From a virus, in the IMG/VR virus record IMGVR_UViG_3300046660_000797, positions 1-27,956 of that record: a DNA stretch of 27,956 nt. One strand, given 5' to 3'. How positions within the stretch are numbered: position 1 is the stretch's first letter; each line of letters opens with the position of its first letter. Below, piece by piece: positions 16,792 to 23,767 of the stretch. Under the pieces are notes generated by a model that was not told the DNA's origin, made no database searches, and saw only the letters and a program-made list of their open reading frames with translations. A program made the position numbers and the translations under genes.

Positions 16792-16816
16792 AAAAAAGCC
16801 CCGCATGATGCGAGGC
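16792..16816 (-). terminator. Intrinsic terminator 1 after the Q-like gene
   Basis: On the minus strand the stem GCCTCGCA / TGCGGGGC (16798-16816, short loop, one wobble) is followed by six T's (16797-16792). It lies about 40 bases after the Q-like stop and ends the early leftward transcript. Confidence 0.85.
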
Positions 16817-16855
16817 CTGGGAATTGTATGGACGAGCGCCGTCCTGAGCGGGATT

Positions 16856-17311
16856 CTACGCAAAGAAAACGCGCGTCGCAAGGTTCTTTCGCAGCAGGGC
16901 CGTCAGCGCGCCCTCAGCCTCGGGCAGCACATCGGCGAACACCAGGGAAGGAAAGCGCCACACGGTCGCCAGTCGGCATCGCTGACGGATGGCCCAGTCG
17001 AGATGGCGCGGCAAACTAACGACCATCGCTTCGACCGCCTCAGCGACCCGGTCGTCCATGCTCCCATACAGCGCATCCGAGTCTGCCTCGTTTTCGCTCT
17101 CGATGATCGCGCAGCGCCCACGGAAGCCCAGGCGCAGATCATCACGGCGCTGCCAATCCGTCCACAGGTCCAGGCAGTAGTCCAGCGGCCCTACCTCCTG
17201 CTTCTCGGCCACTGGAATGACTCGCGCCGCTGGAGCCGCCACCACGCTCGCCACACGCCGCTCTTCCACAAAGACCACACCATCCACTTCGATTTTCGCC
17301 ACCGCTGTCAT
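16856..17311 (-). CDS. Putative late-gene transcription regulator (Q-like by position)
   Basis: This 151-residue protein is the last gene of the early leftward operon. It is followed directly by tandem terminators and then the late genes, as lambda Q is. The body (about residues 40-150) has a conserved-looking helical pattern: LDYCLDLWTDWQR, then DDRVAEAVEAMVVSLP, AIRQRC and RFPSLVFADVLPEAEGALTALL. That layout is typical of small antiterminator or ArpU/RinA-type late activators with a C-terminal sigma-region-4-like helix pair. GGGAAAG precedes the ATG. If it is an antiterminator it would explain the several terminators inside the late operon. The family was not recognised with confidence. Confidence 0.5.
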   Translation of the reverse strand: MTAVAKIEVDGVVFVEERRVASVVAAPAARVIPVAEKQEVGPLDYCLDLWTDWQRRDDLRLGFRGRCAIIESENEADSDALYGSMDDRVAEAVEAMVVSLPRHLDWAIRQRCRLATVWRFPSLVFADVLPEAEGALTALLRKNLATRVFFA

Positions 17312-17370
17312 CTGCTTTCCCTATCCTTTGCCGTTATCCCCGAAATCCCGCCCTTGCTGCCCTTTTCAAA

Positions 17371-17628
17371 CCCTGTTCACCCCACTTACAGCCATTGGCT
17401 CAACCCCGTTACGTTGAAACCCGCATGAATGCTTGCTTTAACAGGGTTAACAGGGTTAACAGGGTACGACTACACACACATACAGATTTCTTCTATCGCT
17501 TCTACTTCAAATACATGCCCGCGCGCAGGAGCGCAGCCCTGTAAACCCTGATAACCCTGTTAACACCGCATGAGTGCTTGCTCTGAGCGTAACGGGGTGC
17601 ATGCCAAGCCTGTTAATAACCCTGAAAA
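17371..17628. other. Probable replication origin: iterons and inverted repeats next to the primase gene
   Basis: This gene-free stretch is highly structured. Three tandem 9-bp units TTAACAGGG lie at 17438-17464. Three inverted units (CCCTGTAAA, CCCTGATAA, CCCTGTTAA) lie at 17537-17563. Degenerate units occur at 17371-17379, 17608-17616 and 17620-17628. A 17-bp direct repeat CCGCATGARTGCTTGCT flanks the cluster at 17421-17437 and 17566-17582. Outside that is the inverted pair CCCCGTTACG (17404-17413) and CGTAACGGGG (17588-17597). The centre (about 17465-17517) is relatively rich in A/T and CA steps. It begins 10 bases after the primase-helicase stop. Iteron arrays beside a primase-helicase gene are typical of phage and satellite origins such as P4. 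Confidence 0.75.
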
Positions 17629-17638
17629 TACTCACAGT

Positions 17639-20380
17639 TCAGGCCTCGCCCTTAATGCCGGCCAGGTCGCGGAAACGCTCGCAGCTCTTGCTCAGCGGCT
17701 CGTTAGCGTCGTCGCCCTCTTGTGGCGGCACGTGCAACACCGTCAGCAGCTTTTTCTTCTTCGCGCCAATGGCCACCCACTGGCGATCCTTAGCTAGCCT
17801 CGTACCCATCATCTCGGCAAACTTGGTAAGCGAGAGGCCACGCAGCCGATACTTGGCGCAATAACGGTCATAGACCAGGTACAAATCATTGGAGAGGCAG
17901 GAGCAGTACGGCGCGTCGATCTCGCCGGCAGCCCAGGCCAGGAAGAACGCCTCCCAGTCAGGCCGGCCGAAGCTGATCACCCGCTCCTTCGCAGAAGTCA
18001 TCAGCGGCCAGGTATGCGGATTGAAGTCGCCCAGCGGGTACTCCAGAAGGAAGGCGTAGAACGCTTCGATCAGCCCGTCGTTGAGGATGGCCTTGATGCT
18101 GGCGAGTAGCTTCGAGTCCAGCTCGGTGCGCACATCCACAACCAGGAAGCGGCGGTCATGCGGCTCCAGTGGCACTGCCTGGAACTCGTTCGACAGCATG
18201 ACCGTGTTCATGTGGTTCGCTTCGTCGCGATCGTCCTTGAACTTCTGGCTGATTGGCTGTGTGCGGCCGGTGATCATGTGCTTGATCAGGCCGATCGAGC
18301 TGTACTTGTCCTGCCGCGAAAGGATTTCCTCGAACAGCACGAACAGCTTCTGCGACCGCCACACGGTGTAGGTCGAGTCCAGCTGGTTCTGGCCGCCCGT
18401 GGCGCCATACTCGCCGTAGATCGGTTTGACGATGCCCTCGAAGAATAGGCTCTTGCCGGTGCCCTGCTTCTCGCCGAAGAACAGCAGCGCCGTTTGCATC
18501 TTGGCGCCAGGGTTTTGCAGCGGGTAGGCCAGCCAGCGCAACACCCACTGGAATAGCTCCTCACGGTTTGGCTCCGACGCGCACAAGCTGTATAGCAGTT
18601 CCAGTGCCAGCTGCGCCTTCTCCTCATCTTTCTTTGGTTTGAGCGGGAAGCCCTCGAACATATTGATATGGGTCTTCAGGTCCACCGTCTGCGTCGGGTC
18701 GAACACCAGATTCTCCAGGTCGATCTCGCGGCGCATCGGATGCTCCAGCCAGCGCTCAGCCAGGTTGGCGCCTCGGGACAATGCCATCGCGTCATAGCCA
18801 ACGATCTTGCGGCGATCCTGATCCCATACGGTCTTTGTTCCGTACAGCAGGGTGTAACGCTCCAGCATCGTCAGCAGAGCATCGTCCCCCGCCCCCCCGC
18901 CGGTCGCTGCAACGCCACGGACGGTAGCCGGGAGGTTGCGAGGGCTGATCGAGCGACGCTGCGGGCTGCTCTCCCACTGCTTCGCGCTTTCCTTGCCGAC
19001 CATGGTGACGAACGCTTTGCTCTTCATGCGCAGCTTATTCACCGCATCCCAAACGTCCGTGGTGCCCTGAATCAGCGCGCAATGCGAGAGCGCCCAGTCT
19101 AGCGGGACCAGGCCAACGGCTTCCCGCTGGGCATCCCCTTCGGAGGGGGCCGGGGGAGCGTCGTTCTCAGCGACCGCGGGCGCCGGAGGCGCGCATTCCA
19201 AGTGAGAGGGGGCGGGAGACGGCATCGCATCGACCACTCGGTTTTCGATGGCGGCGATCACCTGGTCACGTGCCGTATCGAGCGATTCCTGGACGTGCAA
19301 ATCATTGAAGTCCGTCCACTTGTTTTCGCCACGATCCGCGAAGGTGGGCCACACCACACGTGCATTGCCGACCTCGCGGGCAGCGGCGCGGGCGCTGGCT
19401 ATGCCGGCATTCTCAAATTTCCACACGTAGAACCGACGGCCGGAACGCACATCCGCTTCGATGTAGTCCGTGCCCGTGGCATCCTTGCGCCAGGTTGCGC
19501 GCACAGTCACGTCATGGCCAGCAGGGCTTTGCAGAACGTGATCCGCGCCATCAATGGCAGGCGCCACTACGTCGAACTCTTCCAAGACGTCGCGAGCGTA
19601 GCGCTGGACAAGCTGCCAGTCATCGTCCGCAAAGAAGATCAGCTCCGCTTCTGGAAAGTCTGCACGCAGTTGGCGGGCCACCGAGAGAATGTTCCCTGCC
19701 ATGAACGTGAGCATGACGGGCAACGTGGAGTTACTCGCCAGTCGTACCGATTGACCACTGGCATAGCCCTCAGCGATGCCGATCTGGTTCGTTTCCGGTG
19801 TGATCAGGCCCAACAGGCTAGCCGCGCCAATCATGTCGGCGCCGGTGTTGAACCGCTTCTCGCCATCCGGCGCAATTTTCTGCACGCAGACTAGCTCAGC
19901 GCCGGCACGCGTGTAACGCTTCGCAGGAACCAGCAATTCGCCGCTTTCACATACACGAGCATACTCGCCGCTGATCTGCTTGCGCACCAGGTAAGCGTGA
20001 TTTGCTACCAGCGCCGCGTCTTTCGCCTGACGCCATTGGCGGCGAGCACGCCCTGCAGCCAAGTCGGCAACGTGCTTGCGACGACCTTCTTCCTGCTTCT
20101 GCTTTTCTTCCTGCTTGCGTTTTATTGCCGCAAGGTCGGCATCACTCAAGGTGGCGCGCCCGATCTCGACTTTTACTGTACCCGGATCGCGGCCTTGGAA
20201 ACGGCCAAACGCACCGGCAATCACATATCGTCCGTCGTCCAGTTTGATTTCGGAGAGCTTGTACCAGGACTTCTTCCCCTTCCCGAATTTCTTGAACTTC
20301 GCATTGAGATCCAGTGGCGTTGGTGGCAGCGCGGGAAGGTGCGCGGCCATCTGTGCCAGTACGTCATTGACTGTCGCCAT
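17639..20380 (-). CDS. Primase-helicase: TOPRIM primase fused to superfamily-3 helicase (DUF5906-type)
   Basis: This 913-residue replication protein combines primer synthesis and origin unwinding. The N-terminal region (about residues 1-180) is followed by a TOPRIM core with Glu204 (IAEGYASG) and the acidic ADDD at 251-254. WTDFNDLH near 355-362 completes this primase half. The C-terminal half is an SF3-type ATPase: Walker A GEKQGTGKS (636-644), Walker B LFEEIL (682-687), a sensor-like VMLSN (727-731) and arginines at HDRRFLVVD (741-749). It starts immediately after the preceding stop (TAA-ATG). It resembles P4 alpha-type proteins in architecture. The adjacent iteron array is its probable binding site. 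Confidence 0.92.
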   Translation of the reverse strand: MATVNDVLAQMAAHLPALPPTPLDLNAKFKKFGKGKKSWYKLSEIKLDDGRYVIAGAFGRFQGRDPGTVKVEIGRATLSDADLAAIKRKQEEKQKQEEGRRKHVADLAAGRARRQWRQAKDAALVANHAYLVRKQISGEYARVCESGELLVPAKRYTRAGAELVCVQKIAPDGEKRFNTGADMIGAASLLGLITPETNQIGIAEGYASGQSVRLASNSTLPVMLTFMAGNILSVARQLRADFPEAELIFFADDDWQLVQRYARDVLEEFDVVAPAIDGADHVLQSPAGHDVTVRATWRKDATGTDYIEADVRSGRRFYVWKFENAGIASARAAAREVGNARVVWPTFADRGENKWTDFNDLHVQESLDTARDQVIAAIENRVVDAMPSPAPSHLECAPPAPAVAENDAPPAPSEGDAQREAVGLVPLDWALSHCALIQGTTDVWDAVNKLRMKSKAFVTMVGKESAKQWESSPQRRSISPRNLPATVRGVAATGGGAGDDALLTMLERYTLLYGTKTVWDQDRRKIVGYDAMALSRGANLAERWLEHPMRREIDLENLVFDPTQTVDLKTHINMFEGFPLKPKKDEEKAQLALELLYSLCASEPNREELFQWVLRWLAYPLQNPGAKMQTALLFFGEKQGTGKSLFFEGIVKPIYGEYGATGGQNQLDSTYTVWRSQKLFVLFEEILSRQDKYSSIGLIKHMITGRTQPISQKFKDDRDEANHMNTVMLSNEFQAVPLEPHDRRFLVVDVRTELDSKLLASIKAILNDGLIEAFYAFLLEYPLGDFNPHTWPLMTSAKERVISFGRPDWEAFFLAWAAGEIDAPYCSCLSNDLYLVYDRYCAKYRLRGLSLTKFAEMMGTRLAKDRQWVAIGAKKKKLLTVLHVPPQEGDDANEPLSKSCERFRDLAGIKGEA

Positions 20381-20803
20381 TTACTCGCTTTCCGCCCGCG
20401 CCGAAGACTTGTAAGGAACCTGCACGCCGCCCATCACCGAGGGGATATCGCGGTAGTCCAAGGCGCCTGCGCGAATCACCATGGGACTGCGGCTGCGTAG
20501 CGGGCGGTTCACAATAGCGGTACGCGGCGCCGCTGGTATTCCCACGTACGTCGTTTCCACCTCGTTGTCGCTCTCCACAAAGCGTTGCCCGTCCCTGGTG
20601 ATTTCAACACCATTGCGATCGATGCGAACCAAGCCAGCGCCGCACAACGAACCGATGACCTCCTCCTCGAACTGGACGCGACCACGAGTCCAACAAGTGC
20701 GCGCAGCTAGCGTAGAAGCCTGCAGCGGCTTGCCCGCTGCGTAGAGAGACACCAGGGCATTTGCAGCGGTGGTGCCGCGACGTGGAAGGTTATGCTTAGC
20801 CAT
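20381..20803 (-). CDS. Small conserved phage protein of unknown function, upstream of primase
   Basis: This 140-residue protein starts at the ATG at 20803, chosen because AAAGG lies six bases upstream; the longer frame would run into the CII-like gene. The first part (about residues 10-65) looks like a small winged-helix or replication accessory domain: TTAANALVSLYAAGKPLQ, then a second helix, then GAGLVRIDRNGVEITRDGQRF as a beta wing. The C-terminal part is basic and low in complexity. Its stop directly abuts the primase ATG, so the two are co-translated and probably act together in replication. I do not recognise the family. The upstream gap (20804-20903) shows no gene. Confidence 0.75.
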   Translation of the reverse strand: MAKHNLPRRGTTAANALVSLYAAGKPLQASTLAARTCWTRGRVQFEEEVIGSLCGAGLVRIDRNGVEITRDGQRFVESDNEVETTYVGIPAAPRTAIVNRPLRSRSPMVIRAGALDYRDIPSVMGGVQVPYKSSARAESE

Positions 20804-20903
20804 CAAAAGCCTTTGCTGCGCTGTTGCGCGAATAGATCGTTGTTGGGGGGGGAATGCAGATGAGGCACAGTCGGCACATTCACCGGCAAGATGAATGCTC
20901 GAT

Positions 20904-21347
20904 TTACTTTTCAGCCATTTCTTCAAGCCGGGCCGCCAGCTGCTGCATAGCTTGGTTGGTTCTATAAATCGCTGAACGGACCCGCTCGATTTCGTCACGA
21001 TCTACACGACCATCGGCGAGAGTGCGGTTAACCTCGGCGCCAACACATCCATTGCTCGTCCACACAAGCGTGACCAGTTCGAGAACTGCCAGGTCGGATG
21101 CCGCTGCCTCTGCGCTCACACGAACGCATACATGGCTGTGATTTGCGGCCAAGGCGTGAAGAACGCTCAGATCCCCAGTAAGGCCCATCACTCGGTCAAC
21201 GTCCTCCAGCGTAGGCTTATTCGTAACCGAGTTGACATTCGCCTTGTTGCGCAAGATTGCTGGCGACATCCCCATGCGAGGGGCTAGTGCTTCACATCCG
21301 CCTGGGGCTCCGTGAACTGTTTGGTAGAAAGCATCGAGAACGTTCAT
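20904..21347 (-). CDS. CII-like phage regulatory protein (CP76 family)
   Basis: This 147-residue protein begins MNVLDAFYQTVHGAPGGCEA and contains LAPRMGMSPAILRNKANVNS, the helix-turn-helix region of the phage regulatory protein CII/CP76 family, then LTLEDV-like and a VMGLTGD segment and a C-terminal helix (QAMQQLAARLEEMAEK). Such proteins follow the cro-like gene and are thought to act as lysogeny or copy-control activators. I use the ATG at 21347; an upstream in-frame start at 21395 lacks family support. It is the second gene of the leftward early operon. Confidence 0.8.
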   Translation of the reverse strand: MNVLDAFYQTVHGAPGGCEALAPRMGMSPAILRNKANVNSVTNKPTLEDVDRVMGLTGDLSVLHALAANHSHVCVRVSAEAAASDLAVLELVTLVWTSNGCVGAEVNRTLADGRVDRDEIERVRSAIYRTNQAMQQLAARLEEMAEK

Positions 21348-21434
21348 GCGTTGACCTAAAAATAAAATGATGTAAACAACAACCCAGTGATGCAAACTGC
21401 GTCCAACCTCTTCTGAACAACAGCTTTGCGAAAA

Positions 21435-21776
21435 TTAATGCTCACCATCTTCAAATTTGCCCACTACCACGCTCCGCTCAGGCACCGTGTCAAATGCTTG
21501 AGCCGGGGATGGCGGCTGACGACCGCCGCGATTACATGCGCCCGCCACCTGATCAGTGCTTCGCTTCAGGGTTTCCGGCGGCATCCAGATGTCAGGGCGA
21601 AGCTCATGCAGGGTGAGTTTTGGCTCCGCAGAGGCCAACGCCCTACACAATTTGGGGCCCGGGCGTCGGTGCCCTCCTCCAATTAGATAGAGGTAGCCCA
21701 CTGAAGATCCGACTGCAACTGCGAGCGCATTGCGCTCATCAGGTGTCGCTTGCTTGAGGAAGGTTTTCATGTCCAT
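21435..21776 (-). CDS. Cro-like repressor (YdaS family)
   Basis: This 113-residue protein contains MKTFLKQATPDERNALA, AVGSSVGYLYLIGGGHRR and LCRALASAEPKLTLHELRPD, the order of blocks in YdaS/Cro-type DNA-binding proteins. By position opposite the CI repressor it should bind the shared operators and turn down cI. The ATG at 21776 coincides with the predicted transcription start of pR (six bases after the -10), so the mRNA would be leaderless; an ATG at 21770 is an alternative. The C-terminal 45 residues beyond the HTH domain are Pro/Arg-rich and unusual in length. Confidence 0.82.
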   Translation of the reverse strand: MDMKTFLKQATPDERNALAVAVGSSVGYLYLIGGGHRRPGPKLCRALASAEPKLTLHELRPDIWMPPETLKRSTDQVAGACNRGGRQPPSPAQAFDTVPERSVVVGKFEDGEH

Positions 21777-21782
21777 GGGCAA

Positions 21783-21811
21783 ACTTTACCCAAAAGATAA
21801 ACTTGACGCAA
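21783..21811 (-). promoter_or_regulatory. Early leftward promoter pR (cro-like operon)
   Basis: On the minus strand TTGCGT (21811-21806) and TAAAGT (21788-21783) are separated by exactly 17 bases, and the spacer holds operator 1. The predicted transcription start is the A of the cro-like ATG at 21776. The other early promoter has the same -10, spacer length and operator placement. Confidence 0.6.
21785..21801. promoter_or_regulatory. Operator OR1 (TTTACC-N5-GATAAA)
   Basis: This is an imperfect 17-bp dyad fitting the consensus TTTAYC-N5-GRTAAA exactly. It overlaps the -10 of pR. Read on the minus strand, the 22-base block around it matches the block at pL with one difference. Confidence 0.75.
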
Positions 21812-21817
21812 GAATTG

Positions 21818-21834
21818 TTTATCTTTTTGGTCAT
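21818..21834. promoter_or_regulatory. Operator OR2 candidate (TTTATC-N5-GGTCAT)
   Basis: The left half-site is perfect and the right half-site is degenerate. It starts 33 bases from OR1 and overlaps OR3 by one base. Confidence 0.5.
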
Positions 21835-21850
21835 TTATCTTTTCGCTAAA
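21834..21850. promoter_or_regulatory. Operator OR3 candidate (TTTATC-N5-GCTAAA)
   Basis: It has one mismatch to TTTAYC-N5-GRTAAA. It lies next to the cI start, where it could control cI transcription as OR3 does in lambda. Confidence 0.6.
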
Positions 21851-21868
21851 AACCCCGATCATCCCTGC

Positions 21869-22612
21869 ATGACACCGATGAAAAGAGAAGACGTTCGGCG
21901 CGAGAACGCGCGCAGACTCGCAGCTGATGCAGGCGGGCTGACGGAATTCGCTCGCAAGACTGGGATGGAAAACTCTCAGGTGAGTCAGATCATTGGGAAA
22001 AACCCGACCAAGAACATTGGTAACATCGTTGCGGCGCGGATCGAGCAGGCTTTTGATTTGGTCGAGGGCACTTTAGATTTGCCTCCGTCATCTGAAGGGC
22101 TTGGTACTCAGAGCGCTGTAGTTGAATCAACAGCGGATACCTCTCCCTTTCCTGGCGCCCGCCCAGTGACCGTCGAGGATGAAGACTCACCGCATCATTA
22201 TCAAATACCGAAAGTGAAACTTACGCTTCAAGCAGGAGTAACGGGCATCCAGACTGAACCCGATCTGCGCGACGGCGGCTCGCTGGGAATTTCGCGTAGC
22301 TGGATCGAGCGCAAGGGATACAACCCCAAAGACTTGATTGCGATACAAGTACGAGGGGAAAGCATGGAGCCGACCTTTTATGAAGACGACACCGTGGTCA
22401 TCAATCTGGCCGACAAAAAGCCTATAGACAATGGGGTGTACGCAATCAATTACGAAGGCGAGGCAGTGGTAAAACGACTGTCGCGCGATGCCGGACAGTG
22501 GTGGCTGATGTCCGACAACCCCGATCAGCGCAAGTATTTCAGACGGGCATGCCAGGGTAATCGCTGCATCATCGTGGGGCGAGTAGTCCGGCGCGAGGGT
22601 GACAACTTCTGA
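21869..22612 (+). CDS. CI-type repressor, S24/LexA-like autocleaving
   Basis: This 247-residue repressor keeps the prophage silent. The N-terminal HTH (about residues 20-60) includes LTEFARKTGMENSQVSQIIG. The C-terminal S24 peptidase domain has the Ala122-Gly123 cleavage site (LQAGVTG), catalytic Ser165 (RGESMEPT) and Lys202 (VVKRL). These are all present, so RecA-stimulated self-cleavage and SOS induction are expected. No clear ribosome-binding site precedes ATG 21869 or the second ATG at 21878 (MKRED), and the choice between them is open. It is transcribed divergently from the cro-like gene and lies between two operator clusters. Confidence 0.92.
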   Translation: MTPMKREDVRRENARRLAADAGGLTEFARKTGMENSQVSQIIGKNPTKNIGNIVAARIEQAFDLVEGTLDLPPSSEGLGTQSAVVESTADTSPFPGARPVTVEDEDSPHHYQIPKVKLTLQAGVTGIQTEPDLRDGGSLGISRSWIERKGYNPKDLIAIQVRGESMEPTFYEDDTVVINLADKKPIDNGVYAINYEGEAVVKRLSRDAGQWWLMSDNPDQRKYFRRACQGNRCIIVGRVVRREGDNF

Positions 22613-22654
22613 AGCCATTCAAGCCGCCTCAAGCGGCCCAAAGCTCACAACCAC

Positions 22655-22671
22655 TTTACCATTTGAGCAAA
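22655..22671. promoter_or_regulatory. Operator OL3 candidate
   Basis: The left half-site TTTACC is perfect and the right half AGCAAA has two mismatches to GRTAAA. It is the weakest of the left-side operators. Confidence 0.35.
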
Positions 22672-22697
22672 ATACAACGATACATCAGATCGCAAAT

Positions 22698-22714
22698 TTA
22701 ACCTTTTTGATAAA
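22698..22714. promoter_or_regulatory. Operator OL2 (TTAACC-N5-GATAAA)
   Basis: It has one mismatch to the 17-bp consensus. It lies exactly 33 bases from OL1, the same spacing as OR1 to OR2. Confidence 0.6.
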
Positions 22715-22720
22715 AACAGC

Positions 22721-22749
22721 TTGCTACTGGTTTATCTTTTAGGTAAAGT
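22721..22749 (+). promoter_or_regulatory. Early rightward promoter pL (accessory operon)
   Basis: TTGCTA (22721-22726) and TAAAGT (22744-22749) are separated by 17 bases with OL1 in the spacer. Transcription should start near A22756, giving a 17-base leader with GAAGG before the ATG at 22773. Confidence 0.65.
22731..22747. promoter_or_regulatory. Operator OL1 (TTTATC-N5-GGTAAA)
   Basis: It matches the consensus TTTAYC-N5-GRTAAA fully and lies between the -35 and -10 of pL. The surrounding 22 bases are nearly identical to the OR1 region read on the other strand. Confidence 0.75.
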
Positions 22750-22772
22750 TTCCCCATCGAAGGTTAACTACG

Positions 22773-23201
22773 ATGGAGAAACAGTTGAACGTCTGGTCCC
22801 TCTCGGCTGCTGGTCCGGCCAAAACATCCCCCGCTGAAATAATAGACAGGCTCATCAAGGAGGCTTTTTCCCCTTGTTTGAGCCGACAGGCTCGCAGTCT
22901 CGAATATGTGACTGGCGTTCGCGCTTTACTACTTCAACAGCTTGTCGGCAAACCCTTGGCGTGCCAATACGCCGAGGGCACCGCAGCGGCTGATGCCTTT
23001 TTTTCAGGAGTAGAGGAAGGCCGGCACCTACACACGAGGCATCTCTCGTCCCTATCCCCCACACCGCCCACAACGGTTGACCCATTTGCAGGCCTCAAGG
23101 GCCATGACTACATCAAGGCGCGCAATCTTGCGCCCCCGGTAACGCGTGTGCAGACGTCTGCACATGATGCTATGCAGACGGCGCAAGAGGTGCGCAAATG
23201 A
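22773..23201 (+). CDS. Conserved phage protein of unknown function, first gene of the pL operon
   Basis: This 142-residue protein has a recognisable central block: SRQARSLEYVTGVRALLLQ, then KPLACQYAEGTAAADAFFSG and VEEGRHL. The pattern (S-x-EY-x-x-GVRA-LL ... C-x-Y-x-x-GTA-x-x-DAFF-x-GVEEG) is common in uncharacterised phage proteins of Burkholderiales. The C-terminal 50 residues look disordered (SPTPPTTVD), and part is encoded by a copy of the 16-bp palindrome. It starts 17 bases after the predicted pL start, with GAAGG upstream, and its stop overlaps the next start as ATGA. Function unknown. Confidence 0.75.
   Translation: MEKQLNVWSLSAAGPAKTSPAEIIDRLIKEAFSPCLSRQARSLEYVTGVRALLLQQLVGKPLACQYAEGTAAADAFFSGVEEGRHLHTRHLSSLSPTPPTTVDPFAGLKGHDYIKARNLAPPVTRVQTSAHDAMQTAQEVRK
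23147..23164. repeat. 18-bp perfect palindrome TGTGCAGACGTCTGCACA (copy in first pL gene)
   Basis: This is identical to the 18-bp palindrome at 9157-9174. Here it encodes V-Q-T-S-A near the C-terminus, the same frame as the copy in the terminase tail. Confidence 0.9.
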
Positions 23202-23704
23202 GCGCCCGCCCCCTCCCGACTGGCTCGCTGAGCGATCACGCAGTTGCCCTTCTAGCCAGCATGGCTAAGCTCCAGCTTGCTGCTACAAACGCGACTGAAC
23301 TGCTAGAGCAAGCCGGTTTCGCCGGCATGCGCGGGGACACTGCTGACGACTTGCGGCAGGCGCTCGCCATTCACGGCCACCTGGTGCATGAGTTCAACGT
23401 CAAAGTGCGCACCAGTTCCGGCGTATTGACCTTCAGCGCGAAGGCTGAAAGCGCCCTAGGCGCCGCACAGGACGCCGCAGCGCACCACGGCGACACGCCG
23501 TGCGGCATCACCGTCACGCCAGCGCAACCCGACCGCCAGTCGCTCGCAGCTGCACATCGCGTGATGCGCATCGCAGGCTCACTGGATGACGCACTGAAGC
23601 ACCCGGCACTCGGCCCAGCCGTGCGCACCTACGCTCGCAAACATCCTGTTCGCACCGCCTCATTCACCGACTTCAAATCCCTCGCGGCCAACGACCGCGA
23701 TTAA
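23198..23704 (+). CDS. Conserved phage protein of unknown function, second gene of the pL operon
   Basis: This 168-residue protein overlaps the first pL gene by four bases. The middle (VLTFSAKAESALGAAQDAAAHH followed by GDTPCGITVTP) resembles uncharacterised prophage proteins with a F-x-A-x-x-S-x-x-A ... PCGI/VTV pattern. A helical segment (SLDDALKHPALGPAVRTYA) follows. It ends TDFKSLAANDRD, closely like the end of the 24048-24278 protein (TDFKRPATNDRD). The function is not recognised. It may act with its neighbours early in infection, since it is under pL. Confidence 0.75.
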   Translation: MSARPLPTGSLSDHAVALLASMAKLQLAATNATELLEQAGFAGMRGDTADDLRQALAIHGHLVHEFNVKVRTSSGVLTFSAKAESALGAAQDAAAHHGDTPCGITVTPAQPDRQSLAAAHRVMRIAGSLDDALKHPALGPAVRTYARKHPVRTASFTDFKSLAANDRD

Positions 23705-23767
23705 ACGAAAGTCCAGACGTGTCTAAACCTGTCATCACCAGGGCAAATGCCCAATGGCGCGGTGCTT

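Noticed and set aside
15617-17428. 603-residue plus-strand open frame across the gpZ-like and Q-like genes
   Set aside because: It runs antisense through two genes with good ribosome-binding sites and through three terminators, and has no domain pattern.
17438-17563. 9-bp repeats as a CRISPR array
   Set aside because: The repeats are short, contiguous and inverted across the centre, with no spacers and no cas genes; they fit iterons.
20845-20852. Run of eight G's as a possible phase-variation tract
   Set aside because: With the chosen starts it lies in a 100-base gap outside coding sequence, and no promoter spacing effect can be argued from it.
20804-20998. N-terminal extension of the 20381-20803 protein
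   Set aside because: The extension overlaps the CII-like gene, and a strong AAAGG sits before the internal ATG at 20803.
22613-22640. GCCGC / GCGGC hairpin after cI as a terminator
   Set aside because: No T-run follows on either strand, so an intrinsic terminator cannot be supported.
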